Positions 18,201 through 26,075 of a stretch of 37,574 nt of DNA are shown piece by piece (positions within the stretch are counted from its first letter, which is position 1; each line of letters starts with the position of its first letter). This stretch comes from a virus: positions 1 to 37,574 of the IMG/VR virus record IMGVR_UViG_3300022698_000267, one strand, 5' to 3'. Under the pieces are notes generated by a model. The model did no database searches and was not told where the DNA came from. It worked only from the letters and a program-made list of their open reading frames with translations. A program made the position numbers and the translations under genes.

Positions 18201-19934
18201 AACTGCTGGAGCGGTTTGAGCAAAACCAGTAAATTCTTGTTGGAACGATTGCATACCAGTAAGGCTTCCTAAAGCCTGATGCACTGGTCCCATCGTTTGA
18301 TAGGTGGATTCCATTGGAACTTGTGTAAGTCCTTGGAAGATAGGACTGGAAAACCCAAACATCAATGCCCACTGGAGTTGCATTGCATTCATTTCAACGA
18401 ATTTGCCCATTGTTTGGGTCATTGGTTCAACTGTTCCAGATTTAAATTTTTGTGTAGTACTAAGGCCCCTTTCGCCACCTAGAATACTTTCTCCAGTTTT
18501 AAGAGATTTAATAGTGTCTGTCAGACTTACAGCATCATTCATTCCGGCTTTTCTAAGTGTTCTTCTATCCATTCCAGCCATGATTTCATCCATGGCTTGC
18601 ATAGCTCTTTCAGAACTTGCTATGGCTGCTGTATTGGCAGTGGCGAATCTTGGATCACTTGGATCCATTTCAGCCACTTTTCTTTGTAACATTCTAGATG
18701 AGCTAAATTGTTTTTGTACATCTTCTAATTTCTTAGAAAATGTATCTCCACTAGAAGCTGTAGTTCTGAATTTAGCATTTACTTGATCAAGGGTTTTGAG
18801 CAATTCTGGATTGGATTGAACCCTTTGTATAACACCTGCACCTAAAGCTCCACGATATCTTGACAAATCTTGTACAACAGCACCAGTTGCACCTTTGGTC
18901 GAACTTACCTGAGTAGCAGTTTGTACTTGTCTAATAAGGTCTTGTGCATAACTTCCCATTGCAGTTGGAGAAGATCTATAACCTCCACCAATGCTCCCCG
19001 CGTCTAAAGATATTCCTCTGGAATGGCCCAAAGATTTGTAGGATTCTTGGTAAGCTGCTGAGTATCTTTCAAGTGAAGATTTTGTTAGTCCAGACACATC
19101 GGCCATATGTCTAGCAGTTCGTTGTTCCAAACCAGTTCTAGCATTTGATATTAGGCTCATTCTTTGAGGTTGTGGAATTGAATTGAAGGCACCAGCATTA
19201 ACCATCTGATCCAGTTTACCTCTAGTAAACATTGCTGATGTTACATCATCCAGGACTTTAGCACGTGCACCTAAGAAATCGAAGGACCGTCCTAGACTTC
19301 CCATTAAAGAATTGATTTGATCTGGATTCATTCCTTGTTGTGCTATCCGACCAAATTCATGCGCAGCCTGTCTGTGTGGAGCCCTGCCATATGCTAAAGG
19401 AGCTTTGTTTAGCCCCATCATTGTAGCTTGGATTTCAGATTGTCTTAAAGAAGTGACAACACCAGTACGTTGTTGATAAATACCAGCATTTGTTATTCCA
19501 GAGACTCTTTCTTCTCTGGTTATTTGATTTTTAGTTCCTGCTGAAAAATTCTTGACATTAGCTGCAGCTGCATTTAATTCACTGCTGAATTGTTTAACAT
19601 TACCTGCTGCTCCTCCCAATGCTCTGACGAGTTCAACAATGGCATTTAGATCTGCACTGTTGATACCACCACTACCTCTAGTAGCGGTGTTGTTGTCAAC
19701 TCTTCCAAAAGCTGCAGTACCTGGTGTTGCAGTTGTACCACCTGACGTGGATCCTCTTCCAGTTCCAGATCTAATTCTATCTGTTTGACCTTGTACATAT
19801 TGGAGGATTTGCATAACTCTTTCTCTTGCTGCAGCATCCATTTGTGAAAAAGCAGCATCAAGTATAGAGCCATCAAGTAGATCAGAACCTAAATCAGTAC
19901 CATCTGGTGGTCCTTCATCAAAGGGAGTTGGCAT
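12234..19934 (-). CDS. Tail tape measure protein, 2566 aa
   Basis: ATG with an AGAGGG ribosome binding site. Very long, helix-rich and Ala/Gln/Met-rich in its N-terminal half, with the typical tape-measure core around 18300-17600 (QFRSLERRFNIS.E.. segment, as in TMP domains of many phages). A Gly/Ala-rich hydrophobic stretch encoded at about 16170-16430 (GGTAVGMAVGGPVGALVGA and flanks) is a candidate membrane-inserting segment for DNA injection. The C-terminal ~900 residues are Gly/Ser/Thr/Pro-rich and look disordered, ending in THVTINTPSASLYG. I see no lysozyme or peptidase domain. The protein would set tail length and sit inside the tube with the chaperone. It lies on the strand opposite to the chaperone and tube genes, which is unusual. 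Confidence 0.85.
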   Translation of the reverse strand: MPTPFDEGPPDGTDLGSDLLDGSILDAAFSQMDAAARERVMQILQYVQGQTDRIRSGTGRGSTSGGTTATPGTAAFGRVDNNTATRGSGGINSADLNAIVELVRALGGAAGNVKQFSSELNAAAANVKNFSAGTKNQITREERVSGITNAGIYQQRTGVVTSLRQSEIQATMMGLNKAPLAYGRAPHRQAAHEFGRIAQQGMNPDQINSLMGSLGRSFDFLGARAKVLDDVTSAMFTRGKLDQMVNAGAFNSIPQPQRMSLISNARTGLEQRTARHMADVSGLTKSSLERYSAAYQESYKSLGHSRGISLDAGSIGGGYRSSPTAMGSYAQDLIRQVQTATQVSSTKGATGAVVQDLSRYRGALGAGVIQRVQSNPELLKTLDQVNAKFRTTASSGDTFSKKLEDVQKQFSSSRMLQRKVAEMDPSDPRFATANTAAIASSERAMQAMDEIMAGMDRRTLRKAGMNDAVSLTDTIKSLKTGESILGGERGLSTTQKFKSGTVEPMTQTMGKFVEMNAMQLQWALMFGFSSPIFQGLTQVPMESTYQTMGPVHQALGSLTGMQSFQQEFTGFAQTAPAVMNDMTSRVNTMTSLLGSSMYAQQAVGKALETARTKPIQFPEAMEVLTAMSIYPGTRSQATNSEFQEKMFDATQLLTMLAPEQGTSGAVFAIRELLAGQFRSLERRFNISPEIIAGYAGKSYEEFKGESGADMIRTLNLGLSNMMGGQEVLLKKGAQFDVQIKNIGDTLTSSIIEPMVTNIRSEYAGLLQQNMTPGPGGSRIEGSNLEKILPEAQVKLFQNAALERAAVDVGVKYDPSKNLAQYLDQLKGEPGRQEQFQESYGRNVQSLVQGSYGTTQGMLALLTTAFNSALSPIMEGFGISGGIAGLVERFGGRTLEGMSSFRGRMSAIDRGEVETPEGRQKAKSDAVVRYIKTFMKDLEDSVNDAMDGLATGPGSRAIKSVRDSLGKIGMRLFEPISQAIMVQSGKAALGMPGQLFGGVIQNTAQGGLDFLSGKGGNIGVSDIGSTIGGAGTWLQIGKIFNQQAKWYEATPKIAGFAMMQRSFEKYGALRRLQERTGQADYSDLAMPVGLTAAMMFGPQLGRGLYGMGRDAYRDSSSAIARKMASRTAQRGMNRLVYDLDETGLYVGREPKNLRERFGLRTPGKWARRAGIGAGVAALGLSAYERYQSVQRSGGAPNAWDIGSILSGGAGVLGGTAVGMAVGGPVGALVGAGIGLSGLMGQQFLGQKGDEQRQAEALKFFRERAESTKIRPLELAVTETKTKAAKDVEGINETYGLVKNQVVSPEEYDAIKQYTQASYSLPARRMLDTYESSVGLIRKQLSGRSDVSASKLSLLMPQNDSDLRKEWQRSDLGQMVASLATEPGKYFEYDKKTGKVGEMKAGTTDAFVQAIGKFVDAIGQFTDIKMKPDSYKALQNLFSEGELRKRAQQGADYRRADVDVFKAIQAPIYGKALDRALYPIKAEPIPDATIATRTEYEQNVAKVVGTVNQMFGDQFTRSRSAITLGVASGAITAEEWTASEKKKGGLYARLLRTGAADVGTMTKNFPDMMSSLLMSGRSMDDIGRLIRPSMKRNMSTDEFEKQIVELEKATSSGNTGLAKKLLDDMAGKTKEGQGQSLEQAKNQEADASKTASIGLDSVASSAIIAAEALNMISKGIVTTTLDNTATGRRETYDKNDNPLAYVPLDGSKPDSAVVRKAGEGPGKDRSAQLSIDEMYALQGLQPVRDKDDKVIGYKPLETPIKDKKTGQYRMNRTVQDFGWPEPVNNKRWSDILFDTELGHDDINYPPGESPSSSKAKAAAQKKGLRQLGLGAAKHGVRTINPMLGLMLQAADWLFGGTEAGAAEIPGTSPTGDEVPGPLKDILGSSKSPVRPGTTPGTGQESTQWERLKRSARESYEERRQSQGRRAAESTGSGTVPRGTVAEKSMGLLSSGSRTLERLGADLEAEGYGKDSIQQALGPLGARAQETMKQLQSKYGGGATADGKTKETDQERISRLRDFNAKYITSTDPSTGKTYRGNEMSPEMFRAETRARQFAKHRAEGANPMKALALTDRDMAESQALLDWGTGGLKAGHKIGDLFGNSFTVTQEEAEASAKRIAKAKGATAGISTEAGATASGSARITKDAVEQEIQKTKQVTDNVAAQQFFGNIGAGGTEGPGKYTEVERAKIQEMASQTGRSFEQQAKIYDSSGGISYKSLKTSPKGSGGITVPGAGTGGTEVGKYTVDPTQFSPTLMALQQNAGGGNVNSPGSNIPGSLPGSWMAPAGSSARGLALSPWGIKLQEEQYEKEKAAAQDAATKEAGGTGPRMTPEEARAARLREWNKKWQSGGAPPDEGSKKIDPALLAGPRDYDAYDLVGAEEDLAARKDKERRIAINMSMGGPERTREQAEKSVDTAQKLVEQMGGRFSYGSFSGGSEADKIGDSVSQAINSISGGPRKKLETDLGTPTPEGSKTLQEVAAFNLRQSASDKSLGTVIERNQSDDLQKMNKEMSSFDTLSGIQRQPPAVQQIEQKQPAMQNPEPVMRNSMQQQSGGPAATHVTINTPSASLYG

Positions 19935-19955
19935 TTCTAAACCCTCTATTTAGAA

Positions 19956-20669
19956 TTAAATGATAGCATCAGCAAAGCCCATTTGTATGGCTTGTTCAGT
20001 TGTCAACCAAGATTCATTCTTGAGCAACTTTATCATTTGATTCTTTTCCAAATTTGTGTTTTCTGTTAGAAAACTTATCAACTGTTCTTGAACATCTTCC
20101 AAATGTTTAAAGTAATCTAACAATTCTTCTCTTTTTCCACTGAAACCGGCTCTAAATTGGTGTACAAGAAGATGGCTGTTTTTAGTCAGATATTTTTTCT
20201 TTCCTGCAACCAAGAGTAAAGTCGCCATGGAAGCAATAGTTCCACTACCAATTGTTGTGATTGGAATATAATGTGTTCTCATGAAATCAATAAGATTGAA
20301 ACCACTTGCAATTGATCCACCCATACTATCAATGTAGAGTTTGATTTCCATTTCACTTGTATTGTTGATTCCAAGTTCAATGTACTTTGGAACAATGTCT
20401 CGACTGACTTCTATAATCTTTTGTTTAACTTCTTCCACACTGTCTCTATGAATCTCGCTGTGGAAAAAGATCCTGTTACCATCTGAATAAACACTGGGAC
20501 CAGAAAATAAATCAAAAATGGATCCCCAGATAAATTCTGGAGACTCTTCTAGATTTGGTCTTTGGTCTTCATTTTCACTAACTTTCTCCGAGACTTTTTC
20601 CTGTTTCTGAAAATAAGTATCATCATCCAAAGTATCATTGACAGGAACAAATAATGGCTTGTTTGACAT
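19956..20669 (-). CDS. ClpP-like serine protease (S14 family), 237 aa
   Basis: ATG with GGAGGAG Shine-Dalgarno. After an acidic ~50-residue N-terminal extension the ClpP fold is clear. The oxyanion segment is YIDSMGGSIASGF (112-124), the catalytic Ser147 lies in GTIASMATLLL, and the catalytic His170 lies in LLVHQFRAG. The C-terminal NESWLTTEQAIQMGFADAI resembles the W-L-T-x-E-x-A end of phage ClpP-like proteases, where the third catalytic residue is less conserved than in bacterial ClpP. Phage members often act as head maturation proteases. Here a separate gp21-like protease is fused to the scaffold, so this one may process another virion protein or act with a host unfoldase. It lies between terminase and tape measure, 14 bases after the terminase stop. 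Confidence 0.8.
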   Translation of the reverse strand: MSNKPLFVPVNDTLDDDTYFQKQEKVSEKVSENEDQRPNLEESPEFIWGSIFDLFSGPSVYSDGNRIFFHSEIHRDSVEEVKQKIIEVSRDIVPKYIELGINNTSEMEIKLYIDSMGGSIASGFNLIDFMRTHYIPITTIGSGTIASMATLLLVAGKKKYLTKNSHLLVHQFRAGFSGKREELLDYFKHLEDVQEQLISFLTENTNLEKNQMIKLLKNESWLTTEQAIQMGFADAII

Positions 20670-20683
20670 AGTAAACTCCTCCG

Positions 20684-22756
20684 TTAAAATGCTTCATATT
20701 GATCTAAATCTGTTTCATGAACTATCCTACTCATAAATCCATAGAAGGGCTGATTCTTCATTTTCCTAAGCTTTACCAATTCCTTCTGTGTTATGAGTTT
20801 AAATTCGTCCCTTAACTTTTCCAGATCTATTTCCTCTTTTCTTTTTAAGACTGATTTTTTTGGATGTTCAAGAGACTTCCTGGTTTCTTCCAATATTTTA
20901 TTTGGAATAATTTCTACGTTGCCTTCTTCATAAATTTCTTCATAATGAATTTCTGTTACTTGTTCCTGAACAGAATCATCATTTTCTTGCAACCATTTCT
21001 TGTATTTTGGCAACAGTCTATTAGCAATGATACATAAAGCTAATGAAATTATATGGTCGTCGTCATAACCTGATTGTGCACCCCATCGACCATTGTCTTC
21101 TATGAATGTTTTAAATTCCTCAGCAGTATCTTTAGGAATTGCCAAATCTTTAATCTCACTGACGTAATTAAAAAGGGCATTCAACATAATCTCTCTGGCA
21201 ACCGTTCCCGTATGCCAACCCTTAACGTCTTTCATAAAAACCATTTTGTTTGGATCATATCTATTTATGATTTTGGATGCTGGGTATTCATCATCTTCCA
21301 TCAAATCTGTTAAAACAACATGCCCGTGATTATTCCTTTCAATGTTCAACCAGGCAGTATTGTACAAAAATCCGGTTCTTTTTATCATGTTCTTATAATT
21401 TTTGAGAGATATTGTATTGGAAGAAAATTTTGCAACTACATTTGGTAACATATTTTTGGAACCATCTGCGTATTTTATTACATGAAACGCGCTTAGATGC
21501 CCCCCACGTCCCTCTGCAGAGTCTACCCCAATAATGTATTCACACCCCTTTACTGGTTTCTCGTAAACAATCAAATCCCTCAATTTATCCTTCATTATTT
21601 TGTAAGGTTTATTAGCCTCCAGACAGTTTTTTAAGAGGTTTATAATGGTATTTACATTTATTGTATTTCCAGAAGCAAGGAAGCTTAGATCGAGTTCCTG
21701 TGCTGCAACTCTCTCATCTTTTTCCATCATGATTTTGGCTTTCATATGTTTGTACCAAGCCAAACCATCTGTAAATCCACGTCTTTCAAATTCTGATTGT
21801 GGTAGCTGTGACCAATGAACGGCCATGGGACGAAAAACTTGAACATCTTTTTCCAGATCTTCATCTACTTTTCCAGCTAGATTGATATGAAAAGAAGATG
21901 TTGTATTAACTGCTTCCCACATTTTATGAAATAAATTTCCAACACCTTTTGGGGTTGATATAATAACAATGATTCCGCCAGCAGCAACTGACATTGATAT
22001 GGCCGTCCAAACCGGAGCAGCTTTCTTTCCATACATTGCAAACTCATCTAGAATAATTAAGTTTGGTGAGTAGGATCTACCAGCACCAACTGTTGGTGGG
22101 AAGGCTTGTATGACAGATTTATAACCTCTATGTCCAGCTAAACTTAGACTGATTTCATGTTCATTTGAATTGAGTTTTTTGGATTTTAAAGGTGCAGCCA
22201 ATAATTCATAAGAAGAAATTATATCACCAACGAATTTCTTGGCCTCTGTATCTCTTTGTGAAACTACTAAATCATAAGCAGAAGGGTGAAAATTTATGTG
22301 CCATAAACTCAACTGTTCAAAGATGGTTGACAATCCTGTCTGTCTAGACTTCACAACTATTGTATCTACTCTAGATTTTAAATCTTCTTGTTTAGCGGTA
22401 ATTTTATGATAATTGTGAAATTCTACAGGTACTACTTTAGACATTTCAATATTCTTTTCACAAACCTCCTTCCACCATTTTTCGTAATTAAAAGCATTTT
22501 TGTATTTTTTAATTTCTTCTACACTTTTTTCACTTCTACTATGAAGAAGCGGGATGGAGATTGGAATAGATACATCCAATTGATAGTCGAAAGGTTCCAT
22601 TCGAATTACACCAGCATTTGGATGCCGTATTTTTGCATAATTCAAAAGATAATATTCGTAATCGTTACTACATTTTCTGAACTCATTTATAACAATATCT
22701 CTTTTTTCTTTTTGTTTAAGAGTTCGAAAATCATCAGAATTGAAATCAATGGCCAA
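20684..22756 (-). CDS. Terminase large subunit (ATPase-nuclease), 690 aa
   Basis: The start is TTG, chosen because TGGAGG lies 7 bases upstream. The N-terminal packaging ATPase has an adenine/Q-type motif near PFDYQL (55-60), a P-loop VKSRQTGLST (135-144) and Walker B LIILDEFA (233-240). The P-loop lacks the usual GKS/T lysine and has Lys136 at its left end, a deviant form known in other terminases. The C-terminal RNase H-like nuclease shows IIGVDSAEGRGG, then a Glu in NIERNNHG, then an Asp cluster in GYDDDHIISLAL, the three expected metal-binding positions. About 75 residues separate the Q motif from the P-loop, more than usual. It powers genome packaging through the portal. Confidence 0.9.
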   Translation of the reverse strand: MAIDFNSDDFRTLKQKEKRDIVINEFRKCSNDYEYYLLNYAKIRHPNAGVIRMEPFDYQLDVSIPISIPLLHSRSEKSVEEIKKYKNAFNYEKWWKEVCEKNIEMSKVVPVEFHNYHKITAKQEDLKSRVDTIVVKSRQTGLSTIFEQLSLWHINFHPSAYDLVVSQRDTEAKKFVGDIISSYELLAAPLKSKKLNSNEHEISLSLAGHRGYKSVIQAFPPTVGAGRSYSPNLIILDEFAMYGKKAAPVWTAISMSVAAGGIIVIISTPKGVGNLFHKMWEAVNTTSSFHINLAGKVDEDLEKDVQVFRPMAVHWSQLPQSEFERRGFTDGLAWYKHMKAKIMMEKDERVAAQELDLSFLASGNTINVNTIINLLKNCLEANKPYKIMKDKLRDLIVYEKPVKGCEYIIGVDSAEGRGGHLSAFHVIKYADGSKNMLPNVVAKFSSNTISLKNYKNMIKRTGFLYNTAWLNIERNNHGHVVLTDLMEDDEYPASKIINRYDPNKMVFMKDVKGWHTGTVAREIMLNALFNYVSEIKDLAIPKDTAEEFKTFIEDNGRWGAQSGYDDDHIISLALCIIANRLLPKYKKWLQENDDSVQEQVTEIHYEEIYEEGNVEIIPNKILEETRKSLEHPKKSVLKRKEEIDLEKLRDEFKLITQKELVKLRKMKNQPFYGFMSRIVHETDLDQYEAF

Positions 22757-22874
22757 AACTAGACCTCCATTTTAGAATAAATTATGCTTGTATTGGAATG
22801 TTTTTGAAAAAGCGAACTAAAACCTAAACAAAGTCTGTTCTATTTTTGTGTTTTACATTTCGGAGAATCAAAAT
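22757..22874. promoter_or_regulatory. Divergent terminase/portal intergenic region, probable promoters
   Basis: This 118-base AT-rich gap separates divergently transcribed terminase and portal genes, so outward promoters are expected. On the minus strand, CATAAT with TTCAAA 16 bases upstream is a weak sigma-70-like candidate. I see no convincing box on the plus strand. GGAG (22862-22865) is the portal's ribosome binding site. Confidence 0.4.
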
Positions 22875-24599
22875 ATGGGTTTACTAAACAATTTATTCGG
22901 TAAGGCTGAAGAAAAAGTTGAATTTAATATAGACAGTTTTACAAATAAACTGCAAGAGTCTGGGTACGACTCTGAACAGATAGATGATATCTTGAGTGAG
23001 CTTCAGGATACTATGGAAAGTGTGAAAGAGAAATCACAAGTTTCTTATGATGAATTCTTCGGATTTAGTTCTAACATTGAGAATATATACAACTTTCCAA
23101 AAGATAGATTAAAATCATGTGCTTCTATAGCAGAAATGATTTCACAAAATCCGGAAGTTCGAAACTCAGTTAAACTATATGCTAGCTATATAGCTTACGG
23201 AAATTCTGCTGTTAACGTAGATGACTACAAAGTGGTTGTTGAAAATCTACAAGATGTGGAAGATATTGATGATAACAATGATAACTCCGAAATTTTAAAA
23301 TTCCTAGTGTCTTGGGAAGGACATACCAAAATAAAAAGATTTATCTATCTCATTGGGAAAGATCTTGTATCTTTTGGTGATGCTTTTCTAGAAAAATTAA
23401 AGGATTCTAATGAGAAAATCATTGGTTTTAGTTACATACCTAGTAAAACAATGATTATGAAGTTGGATAATCAAGGAAGAGTTGAGAATTTCTTTCAAGT
23501 TACAGATCCTATGAAAGTAAAGACTCTTGGTTCTTTTGATCAGGCTCAAATATTAAAGCTCGAACAAGAAAATAAAGTTACGAAGTTTGAGGTGGATGAA
23601 ATTGTACATTTTTCAGATGGCTCTATTCCCGGTGAAAATGATGGACCATTAAGCAATTTGATTGTTATATGGAGATTCCTAAAAATATTAGAGGAATCAT
23701 TAGTTATTTACAATGTCACTAGAGCCAGAAGGTTTGTGGTTTACTTCTTAGATGTCACAGGAAAAACTAGAGAAAAAATAAAATCTTCTGTTCGAGGGTT
23801 CACATCCAGATTAAAGTCAGTATTCAAATTGGATACAGAAAGTGGAAGTCTATACTCTGGAAAGTCTACTATTCCAATGTCTGCAGACTTGGTTATTCCA
23901 ATAACAAAGGATTCTAAAACAGATGTAAAAACCATAGCGGCTGATACATCTTCTAAAGGGTTTGGTGATTTAAGTATATTCTCAAACAGGATTGTTGATA
24001 ACTTATTTGTTGGTCATATTTTCTCTGATACGACGGATGCGGAAAAGAGAAGGCAGATAGAAAAGACCTTCTTTAGAATGGTAAGAATCTATCAGAAACA
24101 ATGTTCCTACACACTACAAGATTTATACCAAGAAGTATTGTCTAAAAATAAAGGTAAGAGCAGTAAATACAATGTCGAAGTTTTATTTCCACCAGTGGAT
24201 AATAAAGAAGAGATTGAAGTTGTTGACATGATAGTTCGAAGGATGATGGTTGTAAATCAATTAATGGCAGTCCTTGGAATTGTTCCTCCAACCTCATGGA
24301 TTATCAATTATGTTTTCAATGATCTTTCACAATTGGAAATCAGAGATCTAGTAAAGATGTTGGAAAAAGAACAGGAAGCTGAATCAGAAGAGTACCCAGA
24401 TGTGTTTACTGAAGAATCTAGTAAGAGGGGCGATAAAATGTTTATGTTGTCTATGCTCCAGAATTTGAAAACTGATGATGAAAAGGGTGCGAAAAATGAA
24501 ACAGAAATTCAATTGTTTGAAAGTCGACACAAAGCAATGATAAGATCTATAGAACAGGCTACCAAATACTTGGAATTTCAAAAGGGTTTCAATAAGTAA
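22875..24599 (+). CDS. Portal protein, T4 gp20-like, 574 aa
   Basis: I choose ATG at 22875 (MGLLNNLFGK) because GGAG lies 9 bases upstream. An in-frame GTG at 22848 would add nine residues but has no ribosome binding site. The strongest family signature is WRFLKILEESLVIYNVTRAR followed by RFVVYFLDVTG, equivalent to the gp20 segment that precedes the portal clip. The N-terminal part is acidic (DSEQIDDILSEL) and the C-terminal part is Glu-rich and helical, like the portal crown. The protein forms the dodecameric DNA channel at one head vertex and docks the terminase, whose gene is divergent. Its stop overlaps the next ATG by one base. Confidence 0.85.
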   Translation: MGLLNNLFGKAEEKVEFNIDSFTNKLQESGYDSEQIDDILSELQDTMESVKEKSQVSYDEFFGFSSNIENIYNFPKDRLKSCASIAEMISQNPEVRNSVKLYASYIAYGNSAVNVDDYKVVVENLQDVEDIDDNNDNSEILKFLVSWEGHTKIKRFIYLIGKDLVSFGDAFLEKLKDSNEKIIGFSYIPSKTMIMKLDNQGRVENFFQVTDPMKVKTLGSFDQAQILKLEQENKVTKFEVDEIVHFSDGSIPGENDGPLSNLIVIWRFLKILEESLVIYNVTRARRFVVYFLDVTGKTREKIKSSVRGFTSRLKSVFKLDTESGSLYSGKSTIPMSADLVIPITKDSKTDVKTIAADTSSKGFGDLSIFSNRIVDNLFVGHIFSDTTDAEKRRQIEKTFFRMVRIYQKQCSYTLQDLYQEVLSKNKGKSSKYNVEVLFPPVDNKEEIEVVDMIVRRMMVVNQLMAVLGIVPPTSWIINYVFNDLSQLEIRDLVKMLEKEQEAESEEYPDVFTEESSKRGDKMFMLSMLQNLKTDDEKGAKNETEIQLFESRHKAMIRSIEQATKYLEFQKGFNK

Positions 24600-25339
24600 T
24601 GCCGACAGATAAAACTATAGTGGGTTTAACATCTGGAAATATTAGGAGTTTTTCTTTTTTCCACAATTACTATGAAGAAGATTTAACTAAATGTAAAATC
24701 CTTGTTTTACTGGAGGATAATAAACTTCTTTTCATTGATATGGATGCTGATTCACAAACTGTGTTGACTAGAAAATTTGTTTTATACAAGAATAAACTAC
24801 TGCAGGTTTTGAATGAAGGAAAAGAAGATTGGGAATTAATAAAAAGTGCTAATCTGGTTACACTTAGTGGTTATGGTTTCGATTTTAAAGACTTTCATTG
24901 TCTGTTCATCTATATGTCAATTCCTACATCAGGAAGTACTTTTCTGTTTCAAGTAAATACTGATGATCTTTTTAATACTGTTGAAGTCATTGCATATCCA
25001 AATTTACTACAAGAAGAAGAAACTTTTATAAATGTTTTTCCTGCTAGAAATCTTATATTTACAGATAATAGGACTGTGGATTCCAGAGAAGTGTATATCA
25101 TATACTTAAAAAAGCAAGAAGGAAGGAAACCAACTTTAAAAGGAATTCAGATTGCTGTAACAGATGAGCAAAAGCAAGAATTGGCAAGTAATTCTTCTAG
25201 AACATTTCCAGATACAAAGTATCCAATCGTAGATGAATGGACGGGTTTAAACATTCCCATTATGGTTCTTCCTGGAGATACATTGGATACTTCTGTCAAC
25301 TTTTCAACGGGTTTATCTTTTCTTAGATTTGGTTCTTAA
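24599..25339 (+). CDS. Unknown protein (246 aa) coupled to portal, head-neck candidate
   Basis: ATG overlaps the portal stop (TAATG), so the two are probably translated together. The sequence alternates strands and loops (KILVLLEDNKLLFIDMD, REVYIIYLKKQE) with no signal peptide or transmembrane helix and no motif I recognise. Coupling to the portal suggests a head completion, neck or portal-associated protein. Its last 17 bases overlap the end of a convergent gene on the other strand. Confidence 0.65.
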   Translation: MPTDKTIVGLTSGNIRSFSFFHNYYEEDLTKCKILVLLEDNKLLFIDMDADSQTVLTRKFVLYKNKLLQVLNEGKEDWELIKSANLVTLSGYGFDFKDFHCLFIYMSIPTSGSTFLFQVNTDDLFNTVEVIAYPNLLQEEETFINVFPARNLIFTDNRTVDSREVYIIYLKKQEGRKPTLKGIQIAVTDEQKQELASNSSRTFPDTKYPIVDEWTGLNIPIMVLPGDTLDTSVNFSTGLSFLRFGS

Positions 25340-26075
25340 GATTGGTCATTTCTACTTTCGAATCAGTATTATCAGAATAGTAACCAATAAAATTCCTTTT
25401 CAAATATTTGGAAAATGTCCCTATTACATTTCCCTTTTCTACAAAAGGATCTACAATTAAGTCTTCAGCTATGGAGAACATTCTAATTAATTTGTAGGCA
25501 ATCTGTTCAGACATTTCATTCAATTTGTGTTTATCAATAGACCACCAGACCTGCTGAAACCAAGTATCTCTTTCTGTCTTAGAGTAAGCACACTCCTGCC
25601 TAATCACTTTTTCTTTCTCACTGAATTTTCTTAGTCCACCCTTTCGAAGAATTATAATACTTCCAACTTCTTGTTTAACATAAGCATTTGGTGGTAAAAA
25701 TCCACTTCCCATAAAATTAGTTGTTGGTTGTCCTGGTTTTCTACATATGATTGGAATTAAAGTATTGAAACCAATGTCTTTACATACGATAGTTACTTTA
25801 GAACAGTTTGGATAACATTGAAATACTTTATTAATGGATCTTGTAATATCTGACATAACAATACAACATATACCACCTTCTACCAGAATCCTATAGCTTT
25901 CTTTCCAAGCCTTTTTTAAAAAGGCATGTTGTTTATCGAAATCTACATTCTTATAGAAACGATCCCATTTTTTATACATTGGAAATCTTGGTTTAGTCAC
26001 TACCAGATGAACTGAATTATCATCAATTTCTTTCATTCTAGTTCCAGAGTGATGATAAATTACATTTGTTTTCAT
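25323..26075 (-). CDS. Degenerate DNA N4/N6 methyltransferase-fold protein, 250 aa
   Basis: The framework of beta-class site-specific DNA methylases is preserved along the length: HHSGTRMKEIDDNSVHLVV, WKESYRILVEGGICCIVMSD, NFMGSGFLPPNAYV, IIILRKGGLRKF, WFQQVWW and a C-terminal DPF...RNFIGYYSD. The catalytic S/D-P-P-Y motif reads TKPRFPM, and the SAM-binding DPFxGxGT reads DPFVEKGNV. Both key sites are changed, so methyl transfer is unlikely. It may be a DNA-binding or structural remnant, or a decoy/regulatory subunit. The ATG overlaps the stop of the glycosyltransferase gene by four bases (ATGA). Confidence 0.75.
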   Translation of the reverse strand: MKTNVIYHHSGTRMKEIDDNSVHLVVTKPRFPMYKKWDRFYKNVDFDKQHAFLKKAWKESYRILVEGGICCIVMSDITRSINKVFQCYPNCSKVTIVCKDIGFNTLIPIICRKPGQPTTNFMGSGFLPPNAYVKQEVGSIIILRKGGLRKFSEKEKVIRQECAYSKTERDTWFQQVWWSIDKHKLNEMSEQIAYKLIRMFSIAEDLIVDPFVEKGNVIGTFSKYLKRNFIGYYSDNTDSKVEMTNLKNQI

